A stretch of DNA of 64,000 nucleotides from Streptomyces himalayensis subsp. himalayensis (GCF_013778455.1 NZ_JACEHE010000031.1:20137-84136); one strand, 5' to 3'. Numbered from the stretch's first letter, positions 16,528 through 25,067 are shown. Program-made: numbers and translations. The notes: generated from the letters alone by a model not told the origin.

Positions 16528-16893
16528 ATGACCACATCCGTCGTGTCCATCGTCTACGTGAACGACGCTCCCGCCGCAGCACGTTTCTACGGCGACCTCC
16601 TCGGCATGAGCCCGTCGTTCGAGACTCCGGGATACATCACCTTCGACCTCGGGCCAGGCGCTGACCTCGCTGTGTGGTCCGGCCAGTTCGAGGATCTGTC
16701 AGCGGACGTCCCGCGTACCAGTGAGGTGTGCCTGGCCATCGACAGTGGGCCCGACGAGGTCAACGCGATCTTCAAGCAGTGGCAGTCCAAGGGCGTCACG
16801 ATCCTGCAGGAGCCTCATGATGCGGGGTTCGGGCTGACCTTCCTCGCAGCCGATCCTGACGGGAACCGTATCCGCGTCGCACCGCGGGGCTGA
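16528..16893 (+). CDS. VOC-family (glyoxalase/bleomycin-resistance fold) protein
   Basis: A 121-residue single-module vicinal-oxygen-chelate protein: 'VVSIVYVNDAPAAARFYGDLLGMSPSFETPGYITFDLG' and the second half 'GVTILQEPHDAGFGLTFLAADPDGNRIRVAPRG'. Conserved D-P-D-G-N-R ends the last strand. ATG at 16528 has GAGAAGGAAG upstream. It is probably controlled by the divergent WYL regulator. Substrate unknown; the fold covers dioxygenases, isomerases and antibiotic-binding proteins. Confidence 0.88.
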   Translation: MTTSVVSIVYVNDAPAAARFYGDLLGMSPSFETPGYITFDLGPGADLAVWSGQFEDLSADVPRTSEVCLAIDSGPDEVNAIFKQWQSKGVTILQEPHDAGFGLTFLAADPDGNRIRVAPRG

Positions 16894-16964
16894 AAGGCCG
16901 CAATGTGGCAGGCGCGTACGATAGGTGTCGCGCCTGCCCTCGTCTGACTTCGAGAGGACGACGA

Positions 16965-17450
16965 GTGCCCCACGCGAATGCGCCCCTGAGCGTCGAGGGC
17001 CGTAGGCAGCTCGTGAAGCGGTGCCAGACACGTCCCATTGGCCACGTCGCCGCTGAGATGGGTATCTCTCGCGCATGCGCCAGCATTGGGTAAATCGCTG
17101 GCGGCTACACGGTGATGCGGGATTGCAAGACCGGCCGTCGAGTCCGCACCGGAGTCCGAACGCGACTCCAGCAGGGGTCATCGAGCAGATCGAGTCCTGG
17201 CGCCGCGAACTCAAGTGGTCCGCGCAAGGACGCGACGGCTGCTGCTTTCCTCGCCCGGCGAAGGTCTGGTTCGCCGCCCACGGCATCAACCACATCCACT
17301 GGGTCGTCACCGACAATGGCGCTTGCCACCGCTCCGGCGACTTCGCCCGCATCGTCGGGCAAGGCACCCGGCATCAGAGAACCAAGCCATACACACCTCG
17401 GCACAACGGGAAGGTGGAGCGCTACCAGCGCATCACGGCCGAGGAGCCGA
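16965..17450 (+). pseudogene. IS481-family transposase remnant
   Basis: Starts like an intact transposase ('PLSVEGRRQLVKRCQTRPIGHVAAEMGISRACAS'), then loses one base near 17085, so that the expected 'KWVNRWRLHGDAGLQDRPSSPHRSPNATP' appears in another frame. The central DDE domain is mostly deleted: 'WRRELKWSA' is followed after a few residues by the end region 'HWVVTDNGACHRSGDF...RTKPYTPRHNGKVERYQRI'. No terminal inverted repeats were identified. The remnant runs directly into the 5' end of the integrase gene and may have removed its original start. Confidence 0.85.
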
Positions 17451-17487
17451 GGCCGAGTGCGGCGAACACAAGAGCCGTACGAAGCGG

Positions 17488-18747
17488 ATGGTCCCCACCG
17501 CCGACCACGGCATCGGCAAGCGCTGGCAGGTCTGTTACCGCGACCTGGATGGCCATCAGCGCAAGGAGAACTTCCACACGAAGGCCGAGGCGGACAACCG
17601 TGCCGCCGAGGTCGACGTCGAGATCCGGCGCGGGTCCTACGTCGTCCCGGCCGAGACGAAGCAGACGCTCGGCGCCTACGCGCAGAAGTGGCTCGACGCG
17701 AACTCCGTCGGCCCGACGACCGCGCTCCGTTATGAGGCGACCGTTCGCAATCACATCGTCGGACATCCCGGCCGACGCGAGCTGCGGTCTCTCAACCAGC
17801 CCTCGATCATTCAGGGTTGGATTCGCACGCTCCAGGACGCCGAACTGGAGGTGTCGACGATCGAGGGCATCTTCGACATCCTCTCCAGCATCCTCGGCAT
17901 GGCCATGGAGGACGGGCTGCTGCCGAAGAACCCCTGCAAGGCGAAGGCGGTCAAGCTGCCGACGGCGACCAAGAAGAAGATCATCCCCTGGTCGTTGGAG
18001 CGCGTGCGTGCCGTAATAGCCGGACTCCCCAAGCGCTTCCAGGCCGGCGGCAAGCTCGCCTTCGGCTGCGGCCTCCGCCAGGGCGAGGTGTTCGGCTTCG
18101 CTGTCGAGGACATCGACTTCAAGGGTGGCTGGATCCACATCAACCGCCAGATGCGGTTGGTCGGTACGAAGCAGGTCTTCGCCCTGCCCAAGGGCAACAA
18201 GATCCGGTCAGTGCCCCTGCCCGCTCAGCTCGCAGCCGCCCTCAAGGCCCACATGAAGGAGTTCCCTCCGGTCGCGGTCACCTTGCCCTGGACCAAACCG
18301 GACGGTGAGCCGAAGACCTTCCGCCTCCTCTTCGTCGACGCGAAGGAGCGGGCGTACAACCGCAGCGTCTTCAACATGGGCGACTGGAAGCGCGCCCTTG
18401 CTGCCGCCGGAGTGATCCCACCCCGCGAGCGCGGCGCGCGCTACCTCCAGGCGGCCCCCGAGGACGGCATGCACGCCCTCCGGCACGCTTACGCCTCCGT
18501 GCTCCTGGACGCAGGGGAGAGCATCAAGGCGCTCTCGGAGTATCTCGGGCACTCGGACCCCGGCTTCACGCTACGGACGTATACGCACCTGCTGCCCTCC
18601 AGCGAGACCCGCACGCGCAAGGCGATCGACGATGCCTTCACGGAAACGGAAGCCGAGGCGGAAGACGACGGCGACCAGCCCGCCGCCGAGGGCACATCAG
18701 CACCCCCAGCAAAACCAATGTGCCCTCAATGTGCCCTGGCCGCCTGA
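17488..18747 (+). CDS. Tyrosine site-specific integrase
   Basis: A phage-type integrase of about 419 residues. Order: arm-binding N-terminus with 'KRWQVCYRDLDGHQRKENFHTKAEADNRAAE', core-binding SAM-like domain ('TLGAYAQKWLDANSVGPTTALRYEATVRNHI'), and catalytic domain with Arg in 'GCGLRQGEVFGF', H-x-x-R in 'MHALRHAYASVLL', His in 'EYLGHSD' and the Tyr nucleophile in 'TYTHLL'. All catalytic positions are present. Relatives often begin with a short 'xECGxHKSRTKR' segment; here that segment is fused to the IS481 remnant, so translation may begin at the ATG at 17488. It ends next to attR and would catalyse integration at the 76-bp site. Confidence 0.88.
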   Translation: MVPTADHGIGKRWQVCYRDLDGHQRKENFHTKAEADNRAAEVDVEIRRGSYVVPAETKQTLGAYAQKWLDANSVGPTTALRYEATVRNHIVGHPGRRELRSLNQPSIIQGWIRTLQDAELEVSTIEGIFDILSSILGMAMEDGLLPKNPCKAKAVKLPTATKKKIIPWSLERVRAVIAGLPKRFQAGGKLAFGCGLRQGEVFGFAVEDIDFKGGWIHINRQMRLVGTKQVFALPKGNKIRSVPLPAQLAAALKAHMKEFPPVAVTLPWTKPDGEPKTFRLLFVDAKERAYNRSVFNMGDWKRALAAAGVIPPRERGARYLQAAPEDGMHALRHAYASVLLDAGESIKALSEYLGHSDPGFTLRTYTHLLPSSETRTRKAIDDAFTETEAEAEDDGDQPAAEGTSAPPAKPMCPQCALAA

Positions 18748-18770
18748 CGGCCCCTCTCCGGCACCAAAAA

Positions 18771-18794
18771 GGGCGAGGCCCGAAGACCCCGCCC
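18771..18794 (+). terminator. Hairpin after the integrase
   Basis: GGGCGAGG at 18771-18778 pairs with CCCCGCCC at 18787-18794 (one mismatch). It follows the integrase stop by 23 nt and mirrors the hairpin at 14314-14335 outside the left repeat. Confidence 0.55.
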
Positions 18795-18814
18795 GAATCC
18801 CACGAAACCCCAGC

Positions 18815-18890
18815 TCAGGGCCACACCAGGCAATACGGCTGATGCCCCGCCTCATGCAACCGATGGCTGAAGTCCTGCCACTCGTGCAGC
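18815..18890. repeat. Right attachment-site repeat (attR)
   Basis: 76 bp identical to 14358-14433. Here the repeat forms the 3' end of the minus-strand gene 18815-19246, including its stop codon, so integration leaves that protein's C-terminus intact. Confidence 0.92.
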
Positions 18891-19246
18891 AGTTGGTACA
18901 CGTTGAACGCGTCGCGCGGGCCGCCGCGGTCCGGGACCGTCGACCAGATGAACGCCGCGGCGCCCACCGCTTCCTCGCCGACGCCGCGCAGAGGGTCGAC
19001 GACCGTCATGGGGAGCTTCACGACCGCGTAGTCGGGGTGGAGGACGACCAGTTCGAGCGGGGGGACCTTGTGCAGGGGTATGCCCTCGATGCCGGTGAGG
19101 ACCATCGCGGCCATCGTCTCCGGCTTGATCTTGGTGAACATGCCACCCATGCCGAGTTCGTCGCCGCCGAGTTCCTCGGGGCGCATCGAGATCGGCACGC
19201 GGGCTGCCGTCGCGCCGTCCGGCGCGCCGAAGTACTTGTAGGTCAC
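18815..19246 (-). CDS. Conserved hypothetical protein, integration target
   Basis: A 143-residue protein I do not recognise functionally. It begins 'TYKYFGAPDGATAARVPISM', includes 'ELGMGGMFTKIKPETMAAMVLTGIEGIPLHKVPPLELVVLHPDYAVVKLPM' and ends in 'HRLHEAGHQPYCLVWP'. There is no signal peptide or membrane helix. The last 24-25 codons are the attR repeat, so the element inserted downstream of or inside this gene's 3' end and rebuilt it. GTG at 19246 is chosen, with GGAG and a G-rich stretch upstream. Longer starts would add low-complexity sequence and are unlikely. Confidence 0.7.
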   Translation of the reverse strand: MTYKYFGAPDGATAARVPISMRPEELGGDELGMGGMFTKIKPETMAAMVLTGIEGIPLHKVPPLELVVLHPDYAVVKLPMTVVDPLRGVGEEAVGAAAFIWSTVPDRGGPRDAFNVYQLLHEWQDFSHRLHEAGHQPYCLVWP

Positions 19247-19819
19247 CCCCACCCGGCCACTCCTGCTTCCCCCCAGCGCTCGCTCCGTCTCGCCCCGAGC
19301 CGCTGCCCGGGGTGCCTGTGCTCCGGGTGTCCCGGTCGTCTCCGCCGGCCCGGACTCCGGGCGCCGCTGCGTGTCCCGCCGGTGTCGTCCCCTTCCCTGA
19401 CCTGCGGCAGGGGGGCTTCCGGCACGCCGTGGACCGAGGTCACCGGTGTCCTCGCCCAGTCCGCCACCGCGATGCATATCTCCACCCGACTGCTTTTCTA
19501 GGCCGCGCATCCCCCGCGGCGCAACCCGATCATCGTGACAGTGACCTCCCCCACGGCCGCTCGCCGAAACGTGCGGTGAAACACCTGTCCCATGCCACGG
19601 GCGGCTTCGGCATCCGAGACGTGCCGACAGCCGGCCGCTGAGGGCGGTGACTCTCCCTGAGTGCGGATCCTCCGGGGAGTCTAGGCAGGGCCTTCCCGCC
19701 ATGACCACTGCAAAAGGGGACGAGCAGTGTGGAGGGCCGGTTCCACACCGGTCACGGCACGGTACGGAGCCGGGGAGACCGGAGCTGTGCGCGGAGAACC
19801 GGGCCGTACGCTGAGGGGT
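19247..19819. other. 573-bp region without a convincing gene
   Basis: Space between the divergent integration-target gene and hemL. Reading frames here are long only because of GC bias; none shows family features. The part nearest hemL (about 19680-19815) should hold its promoter. No terminator or repeat was recognised. Confidence 0.5.
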
Positions 19820-21178
19820 ATGGCAGAGGCGAACAACATCTCCGGCAGCGCGTCGTCCCCGGCGGCGACCACGCCGTACCCCTATGAGGCGCCGGTCTCG
19901 CAGGGGCTCTTCGACCGTGCGGGCCGTGTGACGCCCGGCGGCGTGAACTCTCCCGTGCGCGCGTTCCGCGCCGTGGGCGGTACGCCCCGGTTCATGGTGT
20001 CCGGCACGGGCCCGTATCTGACGGATGCCGACGGCCGTGAGTACGTCGACCTGGTGTGCTCGTGGGGGCCCATGATCCTCGGGCACTCGCACCCCGAGGT
20101 CATCGCCGCCGTGCAGGAGGCCGTCGCCCGTGGCACGTCCTTCGGTACGCCGGGTGAGGGCGAGGTCGCGCTGGCCGAGGAGATCGTCGCGCGGATCGAG
20201 CCCGTCGAGCAGGTGCGGCTCGTCTCGTCCGGCACCGAGGCCACGATGTCCGCCATCCGTCTCGCACGCGGGTTCACCGGGCGCGCCAAGGTGATCAAGT
20301 TCGCCGGGTGTTACCACGGTCACGTCGACGCCCTGCTGGCCGCCGCCGGGTCCGGGGTCGCGACCTTCGCGCTGCCCGACACCCCCGGCGTCACCGGTGC
20401 CCAGGCCGGCGACACGATCGTCCTGCCGTACAACGACCTGGACGCGGTGCACGCGGCCTTCGCCGCGCACCCCGGAGAGATCGCCTGTGTGATCACCGAG
20501 GCGTCGCCGGGCAACATGGGCGTCGTGCCGCCGCTGCCCGGCTTCAACGCGGGCCTCAAGGAGGCCTGCACCGCGAACGGCGCCCTGTACATCTCCGACG
20601 AGGTCATGACCGGCTTCCGTACGTCGAAGGCCGGCTGGTACGGCATCGACGGCGTGCGGCCCGACCTCATGACCTTCGGCAAGGTCATGGGCGGCGGCTT
20701 CCCCGCGGCGGCGTTCGGCGGCCGCGCGGACGTGATGGCGCATCTCGCCCCGGCCGGTCCCGTCTACCAGGCGGGCACGCTCTCCGGGAACCCGGTCGCG
20801 ACCGCAGCGGGCCTCGCGCAGCTACGGCTCCTGGACGACGCCGCGTACGAGAAGCTCGACGCGGTGTCGCGTGAGATCCGCGGTCTGGTGGCCGACGCGC
20901 TCACCAAGGAGGGCGTCGCCCATCGGCTGCAGAACGCGTCGAACATGTTCTCCGTCTTCTTCACCGATGGAGACGTACGCACCTACGAGGACGCCAAGGC
21001 GCAGGACGCGTTCCGCTTCAACGCCTTCTTCCACTCGATGCTGGCGCAGGGCGTGTATCTGCCGCCGTCGGCCTTCGAGGCCTGGTTCGTCTCGACCGCC
21101 CACGACGAGCGGGCGATCGAGCGCATCGCCGCCGCCCTGCCCGCCGCCGCCCGTGCCGCCGCGGAGGCCACCGCATGA
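19820..21178 (+). CDS. hemL: Glutamate-1-semialdehyde 2,1-aminomutase
   Basis: A 452-residue PLP enzyme that converts glutamate-1-semialdehyde to 5-aminolevulinate in the C5 heme pathway. Family signatures include 'VTPGGVNSPVRAFRAVGGTPRFM', 'GPMILGHSHPEV', 'EATMSAIRLARGFTGR', 'KFAGCYHGHVD', the PLP Lys in 'MTFGKVMGGGFPAAAFGG' and 'AGTLSGNPVATAAGL'. ATG at 19820 has GAGGGG just upstream. Its end overlaps the phosphatase-family gene by 4 nt (ATGA). Proximity to the cytochrome c maturation genes fits a heme/respiration theme. Confidence 0.97.
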   Translation: MAEANNISGSASSPAATTPYPYEAPVSQGLFDRAGRVTPGGVNSPVRAFRAVGGTPRFMVSGTGPYLTDADGREYVDLVCSWGPMILGHSHPEVIAAVQEAVARGTSFGTPGEGEVALAEEIVARIEPVEQVRLVSSGTEATMSAIRLARGFTGRAKVIKFAGCYHGHVDALLAAAGSGVATFALPDTPGVTGAQAGDTIVLPYNDLDAVHAAFAAHPGEIACVITEASPGNMGVVPPLPGFNAGLKEACTANGALYISDEVMTGFRTSKAGWYGIDGVRPDLMTFGKVMGGGFPAAAFGGRADVMAHLAPAGPVYQAGTLSGNPVATAAGLAQLRLLDDAAYEKLDAVSREIRGLVADALTKEGVAHRLQNASNMFSVFFTDGDVRTYEDAKAQDAFRFNAFFHSMLAQGVYLPPSAFEAWFVSTAHDERAIERIAAALPAAARAAAEATA

Positions 21179-21924
21179 GCGCATCGCGTGAAGCCCGCGA
21201 GACCGGCACGACCACCGAGAGCGCCGAGACCCCGAAGTCTCCCGCCGGTCGCGACGACATCACCGTCGTCCACCTGATGCGCCACGGCGAGGTGCACAAC
21301 CCCGACGGCCTGCTCTACGGACGGCTGCCCGGGTACCACCTCTCCGAGCTCGGGCGGCAGATGGCCGAGCGGGTCGCCGACCATCTGTCGGCGCGCGACA
21401 TCACGTACGTCGTCTCGTCGCCGCTGGAGCGGGCGCAGGAGACCGCGACGCCGATCGCGAAGGCGCACGGTCTGGACATCGCCACGGACAGCCGGCTGAT
21501 CGAGGCGGACAACGTCTTCCAGGGCAAGGCCTTCGGCGTCGGCGACGGTGCGCTGCGTCGGCCGGAGAACTGGAAGCACCTGGTCAACCCGTTCAAGCCG
21601 TCCTGGGGCGAGCCGTACATCGAGCAGGTCGTACGGATGATGAGCGCGCTGGAGGCGGCGCGCGACGCGGCCCGCGGCCATGAAGCGGTGTGCGTCAGCC
21701 ACCAGTTGCCGATCTGGATCGTGCGCAGCTTCGTGGAGCGGCGGCGGCTGTGGCACGACCCGCGGAAGCGGCAGTGCACGCTCGCGTCGCTGACGAGCTT
21801 CACGTTCATGGGCGACAAGATCGTCTCCGTCGGCTACACGGAGCCGGCCCGTGATCTCGTCCCGGCCCATCTGCTGGCCGGGGCCAAACCGGTGAAGGGC
21901 AACGGCAAGGCCTTCGGGGCCTGA
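21175..21924 (+). CDS. Histidine phosphatase-family protein
   Basis: A 249-residue phosphoglycerate-mutase-like enzyme. The catalytic 'HLMRHGEVHNPDGLLYGRLPGYHLSELGRQMAERVADHL' is at residues ~32-70 and the second His is in 'EAVCVSHQLPIWIV'. It is translationally coupled to hemL (ATGA). Such genes lie between hemL and the cytochrome c assembly genes in related genomes (from memory). The substrate is unknown; the 2,3-bisphosphoglycerate mutase function is not implied. Confidence 0.92.
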   Translation: MSASREARETGTTTESAETPKSPAGRDDITVVHLMRHGEVHNPDGLLYGRLPGYHLSELGRQMAERVADHLSARDITYVVSSPLERAQETATPIAKAHGLDIATDSRLIEADNVFQGKAFGVGDGALRRPENWKHLVNPFKPSWGEPYIEQVVRMMSALEAARDAARGHEAVCVSHQLPIWIVRSFVERRRLWHDPRKRQCTLASLTSFTFMGDKIVSVGYTEPARDLVPAHLLAGAKPVKGNGKAFGA

Positions 21925-22047
21925 GCGCTCCGCTGGTAGCGCGGTGATGAACCCGTGTGCCGGTGAGGGCTGGTCGCTCCCCCAAGTTCTCGGCTCCGCT
22001 CGAACAGGGGGACCCCCATCGCGGCGTAGCCGCACAATGTCACAGCC

Positions 22048-22069
22048 CCGCGCCCCTTATGGGGCGCGG
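22048..22069 (+). terminator. Hairpin after the histidine phosphatase gene
   Basis: CCGCGCCCC at 22048-22056 and GGGGCGCGG at 22061-22069, loop TTAT. A recurrent streptomycete intergenic hairpin, here a likely terminator of the hemL-phosphatase operon. No T tract follows. Confidence 0.65.
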
Positions 22070-22113
22070 TAAACCGCACCAGACATCGCCAGGCCGCTCC
22101 GGGGTGTCCCGGC

Positions 22114-22154
22114 ATGGCCGTACGGCGGCAGGGTAATCGCCGCTGTACGGCCAT
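22114..22154. repeat. 15-bp inverted repeat
   Basis: Arms 22114-22128 and 22140-22154 match at 14 of 15 positions with an 11-nt loop. Function unknown; could be a second terminator or a regulatory hairpin. Confidence 0.7.
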
Positions 22155-22233
22155 ATCGACGCGTCCGCACGGCTGTCTTGAGCCACTCGGCCGTAAAGGG
22201 CCACAGAAGCAGGCGATTGACGGGAACCTCCGT

Positions 22234-22290
22234 GTTCGTTGCGACCTCTAACGGGATGTCCATCTTTTATGGATATTCAGCGCAACGAAC
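22234..22290 (+). promoter_or_regulatory. Inverted repeat in the leader of the deacetylase-like gene
   Basis: GTTCGTTGCG at 22234-22243 and CGCAACGAAC at 22281-22290 are perfectly inverted, separated by 37 nt that hold a smaller TCCAT/ATGGA hairpin. The right arm ends 9 nt before the start ATG at 22300. It may be an RNA stem over the ribosome binding site or a protein operator. Confidence 0.6.
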
Positions 22291-22299
22291 GGGGGCGGA

Positions 22300-23580
22300 A
22301 TGTTCGATATCACCCGAAGGGGACTTATCGGGCTGGGAGTCGGTGCGGCGGCCTCCCTCGGGCTGGTGGGCTGCGGAACCGACGGCGCCGGCGGCCGCCC
22401 CAGGGGTGAGCACGGCGGTGGCGCGGGCGCCCCGGGAGCACCCGGCGGCCGGGGCGGCGACGGAAGGCCTCGTCGTCCGAAGAACCAGGTCCGCCCGATC
22501 GGCGACGGCTCCACCGCGTACACCGGCAAGCAGCCGAACCAGCCCGCCAGGCCGGTGCCGCTCGAACCCGGCGAGAAGCCCCCGCAGTTCGTCGTCTTCT
22601 CCTGGGACGGCGCGGGCGAGGTCGGCAACGGCCTGTTCCCACGCTTTCTGAAGGCCGCCGCCGACCACGGCGTGCACATGACGTTCTTCCTGTCCGGGCT
22701 GTATCTGCTGCCCGAGTCCCAGAAGCGCCTCTACCGCCCGCCGAACAATCCCGTCGGCGCCTCCGCCATCGGCTATCTCACCGACGGGCACGTCAAGGAG
22801 ACGCTGAAGAACGTCCGCCGGGCCTGGCTCGAGGGCCACGAGATCGGGACGCACTTCAACGGGCACTTCTGCGACGGAACGGGCAGTGTCGCCAACTGGA
22901 CGCCCGCGCAGTGGCGCAGCGAGATCGCCCAGGCCAAGTCCTTCGTCAAGGAGTGGCGTACGAACACGGGCTGGGCCGATCTGCCCCCGCTGCCCTTCGA
23001 CTACGACAAGGAACTCATCGGCGGCCGCACTCCCTGCCTGCTCGGCCAGGACAACCTCCTGCCTGCCGCCCGCGAGCTCGGCTGGCGCTACGACGCGTCC
23101 TCGCCCGGCGGCCTCCAGTGCTGGCCCCGCACGAAGCAGGGCGTGTGGGATCTGCCCCTGCAGGGCGTGCCGTTCCCGGGGCGCACCTTCGAGGTCCTGT
23201 CGATGGACTACAACATGCTCGCCAACCAGTCCCTGAACTCGACCAGGGCGCCCGCCTACAACTACCCGGGCTGGCGCACCCAGGCGACCGAGGCCTATCT
23301 CGCCGGTTTCAACCGGGCGTACGAGACAAACCGGGCACCCTTCTTCGTCGGCAACCACTTCGAGGAGTGGAACGGCGGCATCTATATGGACGCCGTCGAG
23401 GAGAGCCTCAAGCGCATCGCGGGCCGGAAGGATGTGCGCTGCGTCTCATTCCGGCAGTTCGTGGACTGGCTCGACGTGCAGGATCCGCGGATCCTCGCCG
23501 AGCTGCAGAGCCTGGGTGTCGGTGAAGTCCCGGGCGGTGGCTGGAAGAGTCTCGGCAAGGGAAGCCGGAGCGCTGCCTGA
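22300..23580 (+). CDS. Tat-exported lipoprotein with NodB/polysaccharide-deacetylase-like fold
   Basis: A 426-residue secreted protein. The N-terminus has twin Arg ('ITRRGLIGLGVGAAASLGLVGCG') with a lipobox Leu-Val-Gly-Cys, then a ~50-residue Gly/Pro-rich linker. The domain starts 'KPPQFVVFSWDGAGEVGNGLFPRFLKAAADHGVHMTFF', similar to the D-x(D/G) start of NodB-type deacetylases, and 'GHEIGTHFNGHFCDG' supplies the H-x3-H metal site. It likely acts on a cell-envelope glycan; the exact activity is not established. GGGGGCGGA precedes the ATG. It is followed by resA. Confidence 0.8.
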   Translation: MFDITRRGLIGLGVGAAASLGLVGCGTDGAGGRPRGEHGGGAGAPGAPGGRGGDGRPRRPKNQVRPIGDGSTAYTGKQPNQPARPVPLEPGEKPPQFVVFSWDGAGEVGNGLFPRFLKAAADHGVHMTFFLSGLYLLPESQKRLYRPPNNPVGASAIGYLTDGHVKETLKNVRRAWLEGHEIGTHFNGHFCDGTGSVANWTPAQWRSEIAQAKSFVKEWRTNTGWADLPPLPFDYDKELIGGRTPCLLGQDNLLPAARELGWRYDASSPGGLQCWPRTKQGVWDLPLQGVPFPGRTFEVLSMDYNMLANQSLNSTRAPAYNYPGWRTQATEAYLAGFNRAYETNRAPFFVGNHFEEWNGGIYMDAVEESLKRIAGRKDVRCVSFRQFVDWLDVQDPRILAELQSLGVGEVPGGGWKSLGKGSRSAA

Positions 23581-23646
23581 AATGCGGTTCTCCGCCCCCG
23601 AGGGGGGTGCGGGAGATCCCCGAATCAGGCATGCGAAACTTTTCAC

Positions 23647-24279
23647 ATGAGTGCCGCCAGCCGAGACCCCCAGCGCTCGAACCGCACCAGCCGTCGCGGC
23701 CGTGCCGCCCTGCTGACCGCCGTGGCCGCGGTCGCCGCCCTGACCCTGTCTGCGTGCGGCGAGTCGGGCGGCACCCGAGGCGGCTCCGGCAACACCAACT
23801 TCGTCACCGGCACCGACGGCATCGCCACCGTCGACAAGGGCGAGCGGAGCCCCGCCCCCAAGCTCGACGGCGAGACCCTCGAAGGGGACAAGCTCGATGT
23901 CTCCGACTACAAGGGCAAGGTCGTCGTCCTCAACGTCTGGGGCTCCTGGTGCCCTCCGTGCCGCGCCGAGGCGCCCGGCTTCGTGAAGGTCGCCAAGGAC
24001 ACCGAGGCGCAGGGCGTGCAGTTCGTCGGCATCAACACACGCGACACCAGCAAGAGTCCTGCGCTGGAGTTCGAGAAGAGCTACGGCGTGCCGTACCCGA
24101 GCCTGTACGACCCGACGGGCAAGCTGATGCTGCGCTTCCCCAAGGGCGCCCTCAACCCGCAGGCCATCCCCTCCACGGTCGTCATCGACCGGGAAGGGAA
24201 CATCGCGGCCCGCTCGCTGTCGCCGCTCAGCGAGGAGAAACTCCGCAAGATGCTCGAGCCGCTGATCGCGGAGAAGTGA
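23647..24279 (+). CDS. resA: Thiol-disulfide oxidoreductase lipoprotein, ResA/TlpA type
   Basis: A 210-residue membrane-anchored thioredoxin-like protein: lipobox 'LTLSACG' at residue ~37, then 'LDVSDYKGKVVVLNVWGSWCPPCRAEAPG' with the W-C-P-P-C redox motif, and cis-Pro in 'NPQAIPSTVVID'. In System II cytochrome c maturation it reduces apocytochrome heme-binding Cys on the outer face. First of four genes with near-zero spacing (resA-ccdA-resB-ccsB); its stop overlaps the ccdA start (TGATG). Confidence 0.92.
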   Translation: MSAASRDPQRSNRTSRRGRAALLTAVAAVAALTLSACGESGGTRGGSGNTNFVTGTDGIATVDKGERSPAPKLDGETLEGDKLDVSDYKGKVVVLNVWGSWCPPCRAEAPGFVKVAKDTEAQGVQFVGINTRDTSKSPALEFEKSYGVPYPSLYDPTGKLMLRFPKGALNPQAIPSTVVIDREGNIAARSLSPLSEEKLRKMLEPLIAEK

Positions 24280-25067
24280 TGGGCGTCACGACTCTCGCGG
24301 CCGGCACGGCTCTCGCCGCCGTCACCGAACCGAACCAGACGGTCCTCAACGGCGCCCTGTTGCTGGCCCTGCCGGTCGCCGTCCTCGGCGGACTCGTCTC
24401 CTTCTTCTCTCCGTGCGTACTGCCGCTGGTGCCCGGCTATCTGTCATACGTCACCGGGGTGAGCGGTACGGATCTGGCGGAGGCCCGGCGGGGCCGCATG
24501 GTTGCGGGGGCGAGCCTCTTCGTCCTCGGGTTCACCGCGGTGTTCGTCTCCAGTGGTGCCCTCTTCGGGTTCTTCGGCTCGACGCTTCAGGAGCACAAGG
24601 ACGTCCTGTCCGATGTGCTCGGTGTGCTCATGATCCTCATGGGTGTCTTCTTCATGGGGCTGATGCCCTGGCTCACCCAGCGCGAGTTCCGCTTCCACAT
24701 GAGGCCGACCACCGGGCTCGTGGGCGCGCCCTTCCTCGGTGCGCTCTTCGGGATCGGCTGGACACCCTGCATCGGCCCGACCCTCGCCTCCGTGAACAGC
24801 CTCGCGTTCGAGCAGGCGAGCGCGGGTCGTGGGGCCCTGCTGACGGTCGCGTACTGCATCGGCCTCGGCCTGCCCTTCGTACTCGCGGCCGTGGCCTTCC
24901 GTAAGGCGCTCGGCGCCTTCGGCTGGGTCAAGCGCCACTACGCATGGGTGATGCGGATCGGCGGCGGCATGATGATTGCGACCGGCCTGCTCCTGCTCAC
25001 GGGCGCGTGGGACAGCCTCGTGCAAGAGATGCAGGTCTGGTCCGACAGCTTCACGGTGGGGATCTGA
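24279..25067 (+). CDS. ccdA: Cytochrome c biogenesis thiol-reductant transporter CcdA
   Basis: A 262-residue, roughly six-helix membrane protein that passes electrons from cytoplasmic thioredoxin to ResA. The two redox Cys are in 'FFSPCVLPLVPGYLSYVTG' and 'GIGWTPCIGPTLASV'. The ATG at 24279 overlaps the resA stop. Length fits CcdA rather than full DsbD. Confidence 0.95.
   Translation: MGVTTLAAGTALAAVTEPNQTVLNGALLLALPVAVLGGLVSFFSPCVLPLVPGYLSYVTGVSGTDLAEARRGRMVAGASLFVLGFTAVFVSSGALFGFFGSTLQEHKDVLSDVLGVLMILMGVFFMGLMPWLTQREFRFHMRPTTGLVGAPFLGALFGIGWTPCIGPTLASVNSLAFEQASAGRGALLTVAYCIGLGLPFVLAAVAFRKALGAFGWVKRHYAWVMRIGGGMMIATGLLLLTGAWDSLVQEMQVWSDSFTVGI

Larger units (their letters stand above)
14358..18890. 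mobile_element. Integrated genetic element, ~4.46 kb plus one repeat copy
   Basis: The segment is bounded by perfect 76-bp direct repeats and has a tyrosine integrase gene ending 67 bp from the right repeat, the usual arrangement for site-specific integration. The target is the 3' end of a protein-coding gene rather than a tRNA; the right repeat restores its reading frame. Cargo is a decayed OLD-family nuclease gene, a WYL regulator, a VOC protein and an IS481-type transposase remnant. No replication, transfer or excisionase gene is visible, so it is likely a degraded integrative element that still holds an apparently intact integrase core. Confidence 0.85.
21925..22299. other. 375-bp intergenic region with several hairpins
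   Basis: Contains four structured segments: a partial copy of a G/C-tract repeat (about 21970-22020) related to ones at 31564 and 44260; a perfect 9-bp stem with TTAT loop at 22048-22069 (probable terminator of the hemL operon); a 15-bp stem with one mismatch at 22114-22154; and a perfect 10-bp inverted repeat at 22234-22243/22281-22290 just before the next gene. No protein gene is supported. Confidence 0.75.

Noticed and set aside
19247..20743. Very long minus-strand extension of the integration-target gene, antisense to hemL
   Set aside because: Composition is that of a GC-bias shadow of hemL; the conserved protein begins at the GTG at 19246.
23590..23640. Riboswitch in the space before resA
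   Set aside because: Only a short G/C hairpin is visible in 66 nt; no known aptamer motif was recognised.
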